Shown here: in pieces, positions 58,646 to 64,000 of the stretch
Position numbering within the stretch: the stretch's first letter is position 1
Layout: each line of letters begins with the position of its first letter
Assembly: GCA_964036665.1 (NCBI GenBank)
Contig: OZ038526.1
Span: 1,798,001-1,862,000, forward strand
Length of the DNA: 64,000 nt
Direction of reading: 5' to 3'
Origin: Gordius sp. MW1
Lineage: Eukaryota > Nematomorpha > Gordioida > Gordea > Gordiidae
Position numbers and translations under genes: made by a program
The notes under the pieces: model-generated
What the model saw: the letters and a program-made list of their open reading frames with translations, nothing else
Told to the model about the DNA's origin: nothing
Databases searched by the model: none

Positions 58646-61600
58646 TTATTTATACTTTACAATTTTGTGCAAATTGAAGGGTAAGGGGTAGGTAGGTGTT
58701 TAATGGATATGAAACCAATGAGTGGTACATATGGGAAAAATGAGCTATAGAAATAATACAACACATTTCACCACCTGTTTTCGCTGTCATAATTGGAGCT
58801 AGTAGATTCCCTAATAAAATCGCATCCACTAAATTAATTTTATTTACCTGGTCATTTAACGCCGTGCACTACTTATGGTAGCACACTTTAATCGATGTAA
58901 AAGAATAATTAAATGGGCAGCAATTATAATTATACAGAGAGGGTGGGGCGGGGGGGGGGGGGGGTTGATAAAACACTTAAGTCAACCCCTCTCGTCCGTC
59001 CTTTTGTCATATTTAAGGGTGGTATGGACGTGTCACCGGTTTTTGGGGACACCTTTTTGGTTGAGACAATATCGCGCGTCATAATCGGCAAACGGCCAAG
59101 AGATTCAATGGAACGCTAACCTCCCCGGTACAATTTTGATTGCAAATAATAAATATAATAGCCCTCCCCGCCCACCTTTGTTAAATGTTACTCTATAACT
59201 ACACATAGATGGTAATATACAACAATTATAGCCGAGACCCCCCCCCCCCCCCGCCCCAGCATTTAATTAAGGCTAAGTAATATAGATTTCACGATATTTA
59301 TCAATACAATTATACTATATATGTATATGTAGTATGGTATGAGTGGTATAATTAGGGGTATTGGCAAAAATAAATGAATCGCGAATCAACAGCAGGGAGG
59401 TAGATAAGCGGGTCATACCTATAGTCATAGAAGATAATGTATGTGTCCTACCTCGTTTAAAATGGAATAATTGAACGGAAACCGTTGCGCTTAAAGGTGA
59501 TTTGATTGCTATGGGTATGGTATCGCACTCTAGAATATTCTAGCATTAGTTTAGTGCAATACAGGAGCCGAGGCGGACATGATGTTAATGGAATGAAAAA
59601 TTTGCGATTGGGGCGGATTAGGTTATAAAAAATAATTAATAAACTAAAAGCTGATCATAATGACTTTCCTCAGCGCGAGGTTAAAATGTAAGAAGAGGGT
59701 GTTGGTAATGAAAGCAAGCTGGATGATAGTTGTGGATAAAGCAATTCATCATGGCATGCAACCTGTCAGAGATATGGTGGTAGTAGAGAATATGAGAGGC
59801 TTGACGTCGTATATTTTTTGGTGGGGTTGAGCGTAGACCATCCACGTTCAAATAAATCTCATTATGGCTGTGTGTGTAGGAGTGGGTTTTTTGAGTCCTT
59901 GGCAATATTCTTAATTATACAAATGGGAACCTCCTAAAATTAATTATGGTCCCATAAAAAAATGAAATTTTGGTTTTATAAATATTAACAAAGGGACATG
60001 TAAGGTTGTTTAATCACATGATTTAAATGTTTCAAACTTCGAAATCCTATTTCCAACTAGGAAATCTGAAAAACCTTTTTAATAGTGACTCTCATCCTCC
60101 ACCACCTGCCTTTGAATTTAGTGACGAGCGAGGGTAAGGATTCAAATCGAGGCCGACCGACCACTTTTTTATGATGAAATTTTAAAGGGGCTAGCTGACA
60201 GATAGTTGAAAGGTGAAAATAAGAGAGCAAAAAATACGGAGAAGGGTTAAAGGCCCCAGTGCTCGATCTCTGAAATTTTTAGATATTATATCAATCGAAA
60301 TGGTTTATTTTATGAGCTCGCCCCCCCGACTTCTATATTCACCTCTATCTATCTGCCACTACTATCAAATAAACAGGGACGTTAAATTTAATAGCTAAGT
60401 CTACCTACCTACCTATACCTACTACTACCTCTTTTCACACGGCTCTGGATCCGTTAAGTGAGTGAGTGAGTAAATGGTTTAAAATATAATTGCTATTAGG
60501 GACAGCCGAACCGTTCCTCCTCTTGAATTTTCATCGATTTCCACACAGCTAACCTTTAATAAACTTTAGTTTAAATTGCATTGAGCGAAGTGCTCGGTAG
60601 AGGTGCTAATTGCTTTTCATTCGGGTGAAAATACGTTTGCCCTATCGTAAAATAGTTGGGAAAAACGTTTCTAGCCATTCTTTTAAAATGGCAAAGTTGA
60701 GGCCCTACGAGGTTTATAGGTTCAATGATGTTATTAAAATAAAAGTAATTTGCAAAATGGTACACTGTTTTGTGGTAAATAATCATGCTGGCCCATCAGT
60801 CTAGTCAGCTATTTTGTTATTTTAGATAAATTATTTATTGTTTTACCTGTGGCAGAACAGTGCCATGGTGTGCCTGGCATATGGATGTCGCGTGGCGGGA
60901 CAAATGACCCTTCCTCATTAATATTAGTTGCGAGGCAAAAAACTTGGCCGCAAATGTCTCAAATTTAATCTCAATTACCCATTGATTAACGGAAAGGCAC
61001 CACAAAAAATATAGGATATCAATATTTCTACTCTTATTTTTACAACCAATCTGGGGGGTTGGGGCTTTTAAGGGTTATTTTATATAAGTTTAGGTACGTC
61101 GCTCATTATATCCGAAATTTTTGTTAAAAATAAAAACTTTTAAAATCTGATTATTTTATTTTAAATTATATTTAACTGCCGTGTTGCCATCATCTATCGG
61201 GACAAGTGATATGTTGGCCTGTATGCTTCGAATAAGTTGACCATTAACATTAAGGATCTTTGTAACATTTCACCGTAATTAATTAAGTAAAATGGTCTCA
61301 CCTAGGTGCTGTTGTTGCAACATAGAGAAATCGCTGTGAGAAAAAAATTACATAAACTAAAGCAAAATACGACGTTAAACCCCACTTTTTGGCTCCATAA
61401 TTAAATATCAAACTATTTTTTTTCGGCGCAATTATCCATTTTTTGCACCAAAATCGATAACCTTAGACGCTCCCTCCGTGTACCGACCGGGGTAAGATTT
61501 GATAATGCGAAAATATAACATATTATAGATAGATAACTGCCTATAATACCCATCCCAGCCCCCCGCGTCTATGATGAAGGCAAGGTCGTCTCGTTGCTAA

Positions 61601-64000
61601 TGCCCTTTATTATCAAGCCGACTTTGTTTACGAAAATTGGCGAAATTAAATTAAATTTAAACTGTTTTTAAAGCCAACCCAGAGCCCATTAGGCTGTACA
61701 AAGCACAAAAATTATATTGACCTCTGATAAAATTGTTAGTAAAGTGAGAAAGTCCACAATGGAAAACAATTTAATTTAGACGGAACTTTTGGGAAATTCC
61801 TATTTGATTTTTAACTACTTTTTCTAATTCCAACTAATGTGAAATAAACTCTGGTATTGGTGGTACATGCTTATTATAAGTTGGTATACTTGCTATTAAA
61901 CTTAGAATCACATCACTAGATACTGCTGCTGCTGCACCATGCGAACACAATAAAGTGCAACAAGTTCCGATATAATGGTTAAATTGATGCACTGGCATGG
62001 TGGTGGCACAGACAGATAGAGTGATAAATGGTTACTTAAATTGTAAGCCATGTTTAACACTATATTAAAAAGATGTACGTCCATTACTGGCATCAGCATG
62101 ATCCTCGGAAGAGAACGGGCGTACTCATCTTAGATATTTCTAGGGGTTTCATATTTTACAAAATATTCTGGGAATTTAGACTCTTTAAATAACGAGTGAC
62201 ACTGTATTAAAAAAATATGTTTAATTTAGAGGGAATGGGTGGTAAAGTGCTAAATTGAGCATTAAAAAACATTCGCCGCCTTAACTTATAGATCTTTCTT
62301 CTCTCATCTATTAATCGGTGTGTGCGTGGGGGTATATGATTAGTTACAGGCTTAAGTGCAAATCCAAAAGTAATTAATTAATCAAAACCATATTGCCCCT
62401 ACCCCTTTTCGCCTAAAATTTAGCGCCAAACTCTCAGCTCCTCCCTTTTTTGCCACGAATTAACACGAAAAAGCTTGAAATTGGTTCGAATGCAGCACTT
62501 TCATTTTTACAAAACTCTGCATACTACTGCACATTGCGCCCCCCCCCCATGCCATTTACTATTAAGGCTTATAGCACGGGCGGGAGAGGCTTTGACCCTA
62601 ACATCATTAATATTGATTGATTTTTATATCAAAAGATACCACTAATTACACCCAAGTAAACGTGCCCCGTTCTATAATATACCCTTATTTGCTTTGGGCG
62701 CCTTTAGGAGATTGTAGCAAAATTAATATCAAATGTATAGTTTAAGCTAGATGGCATATATAATGGCCGAACCTTTAATACCTTAATAACATTAGTAAAA
62801 AGGGCGTGCTCATTAATTTGAATTAAATCGAGCATTATGCAAAATGACCATTTCGCTGACCCTCTCCAAGGAACATTACCCCCACTAAATGCTGAAATTC
62901 AGTATTTTTCAGACTACATAAAATCTGAAAAATATCAAATAATGGTGGAGTTACATTGTGGTGTTAGGGAGATTCCGGTTAACATCATGATTAATTATTC
63001 CAAATGAACTTTTTTCATATTCCCATAAAAAATATATTTTACTCTGGTCAAAAGTCATAAATCAAAGTTTTTATAACGTGGTTTGGCTGTGAGTGAGGGA
63101 AGAACAATGCACACCCATTTCAGACGTGAGAAGAATAAATCAAGGGTTTTGTTGGATGCCAAGGTTCAAGATCTCAAAACACTTTTATTTGGTTGAGCAT
63201 CGTAGAATAATTAATCACTTAATTGATTTTTCAATTTTCTAGATGCCTGGTGACTTTTTAATGTCTCTCTTCAAATTTTTTCAAGTCTTAATTTTTTACT
63301 TTCCACAACATTTTTATAATTTTTTTTAAGTATAAATTATTTGCTGTATAAAAAAGCGATTAGTGGCGTTAGTGCATAAATTTTTTTCTTGCATAAATTG
63401 GACTTCATTATAAAGATAAAGCTTAAAGTAGATGACAAAAATCATATAAATTTGTCAGTAGTCGGCGGCCTCAAAACAAATTGTACCGTGAGTTTAAATG
63501 GCATTGGAAATTATGACATTTCATAAACACATAATAGTAGTTCAAAAAAATGTTATTAATTTACGATACCTCTTCTAAAAAATTTCACCGGCACATTTTA
63601 ACTAACAAAATTAAAGCCGTTTCAGTGCTAAAGCCTTAGACTAAATTTGGTAAATAAAAGAATAAATCCTGTGTTAATTCCTCTCAAATGTCATCAAAGC
63701 ACGTTCCCCTTTGGCGTTTTGGCTTAAACGATAAACGTGCTTTGTAAATCACCAATGGCTTTACTAAAATATGGTTTAAGGAGAAAGCATACTTATTAAT
63801 CCTAGGTGTTTTTATATTCTAAATGTTTTACCTAAATTATTTTTTATAATTGTCAAGTGGAATACGCAAGGTTTGAGATAGCAAAAAATGTTTGTTTACA
63901 CCCGAGCTAATATGATGATGACCGAGAAGTTGAAGCCTTTTAATTTAGGATAGTTATTAATTTTAGATGAAATAAGGGGCGTGGGGGCTTAGTTAATATA
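58646..64000. other. Intergenic, largely non-repetitive
   Basis: No gene, RNA or complete transposon recognised. G- and C-runs occur at 58952-58964 and 59239-59252. Short simple repeats: CTACCTACCTACC at 60403 and GTGAGTGAGTGAG at 60459. Open frames are all under 75 codons and without domains. Confidence 0.45.

Overview
The window is animal nuclear DNA, very probably from an invertebrate. It is AT-rich, has spliced genes with canonical GT/AG introns, holds metazoan genes (a SoxC HMG-box factor, a MINDY deubiquitinase and a geranylgeranyl diphosphate synthase), and is packed with eukaryotic transposable elements. Several introns are very short (35, 37, 37, 39 and 45 bp), which is unusual for animals. 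Long G/C homopolymers are common. The exact clade cannot be named from the sequence alone.

Layout. 1-9.4 kb is repeat-rich: one copy of a 0.63-kb dispersed repeat, a tandem pair of a complex repeat (family X), a hAT-like element that carries a minisatellite and is interrupted by an RTE-like LINE, and a second hAT with a transposase relic. 10.1-17.4 kb holds two convergent genes: GGPS1 (+, 8 exons, complete, 305 aa) and MINDY (-, 7 exons reconstructed, last small exon not found). 17.4-37.3 kb is transposon-dominated: a hAT with an exact 8-bp target duplication (19.25-21.18 kb) that holds an inverted family-X copy and sits in a LINE relic, retroelement fragments, a second copy of the 0.63-kb repeat, a LINE relic split by a 629-bp hAT MITE, an RTE endonuclease fragment, and a cluster of tandem-array elements. 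37.3-64 kb is gene-poor around one intronless 862-codon SoxC gene (46.86-49.44 kb, -), with many short hAT MITEs and one more tandem-array element at 57-58.6 kb.

The most striking feature is a composite repeat seen at three places (minus strand 33.84-32.17 kb; plus strand 34.19-36.2 kb and 57.05-58.64 kb). Modules occur in the same order each time: a TTATGGGCTC start, a short-period repeat, a tRNA-like B box, a tandem array carrying a CCAATGG/CCATTGG inverted motif, then a CCTATAGGC..ATTTATACG module. Two loci 23 kb apart have nine units with nearly the same spacing pattern (about 129 bp five times, then about 105 bp three times). At the third locus the modules lie directly upstream of an RTE-type endonuclease reading frame in the same orientation. 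This resembles an SVA-like composite, or a LINE 5' region with promoter monomers.

A second theme is a burst of 120-180 bp MITEs with CATGGGCGTAGCCAGG ends. Eight copies show 8-bp target duplications, which makes them hAT elements. Joint function: GGPS1 makes the geranylgeranyl donor for protein prenylation, MINDY trims K48-linked ubiquitin chains, and SoxC is a transcription factor. They are neighbours, with no evidence of a shared pathway.
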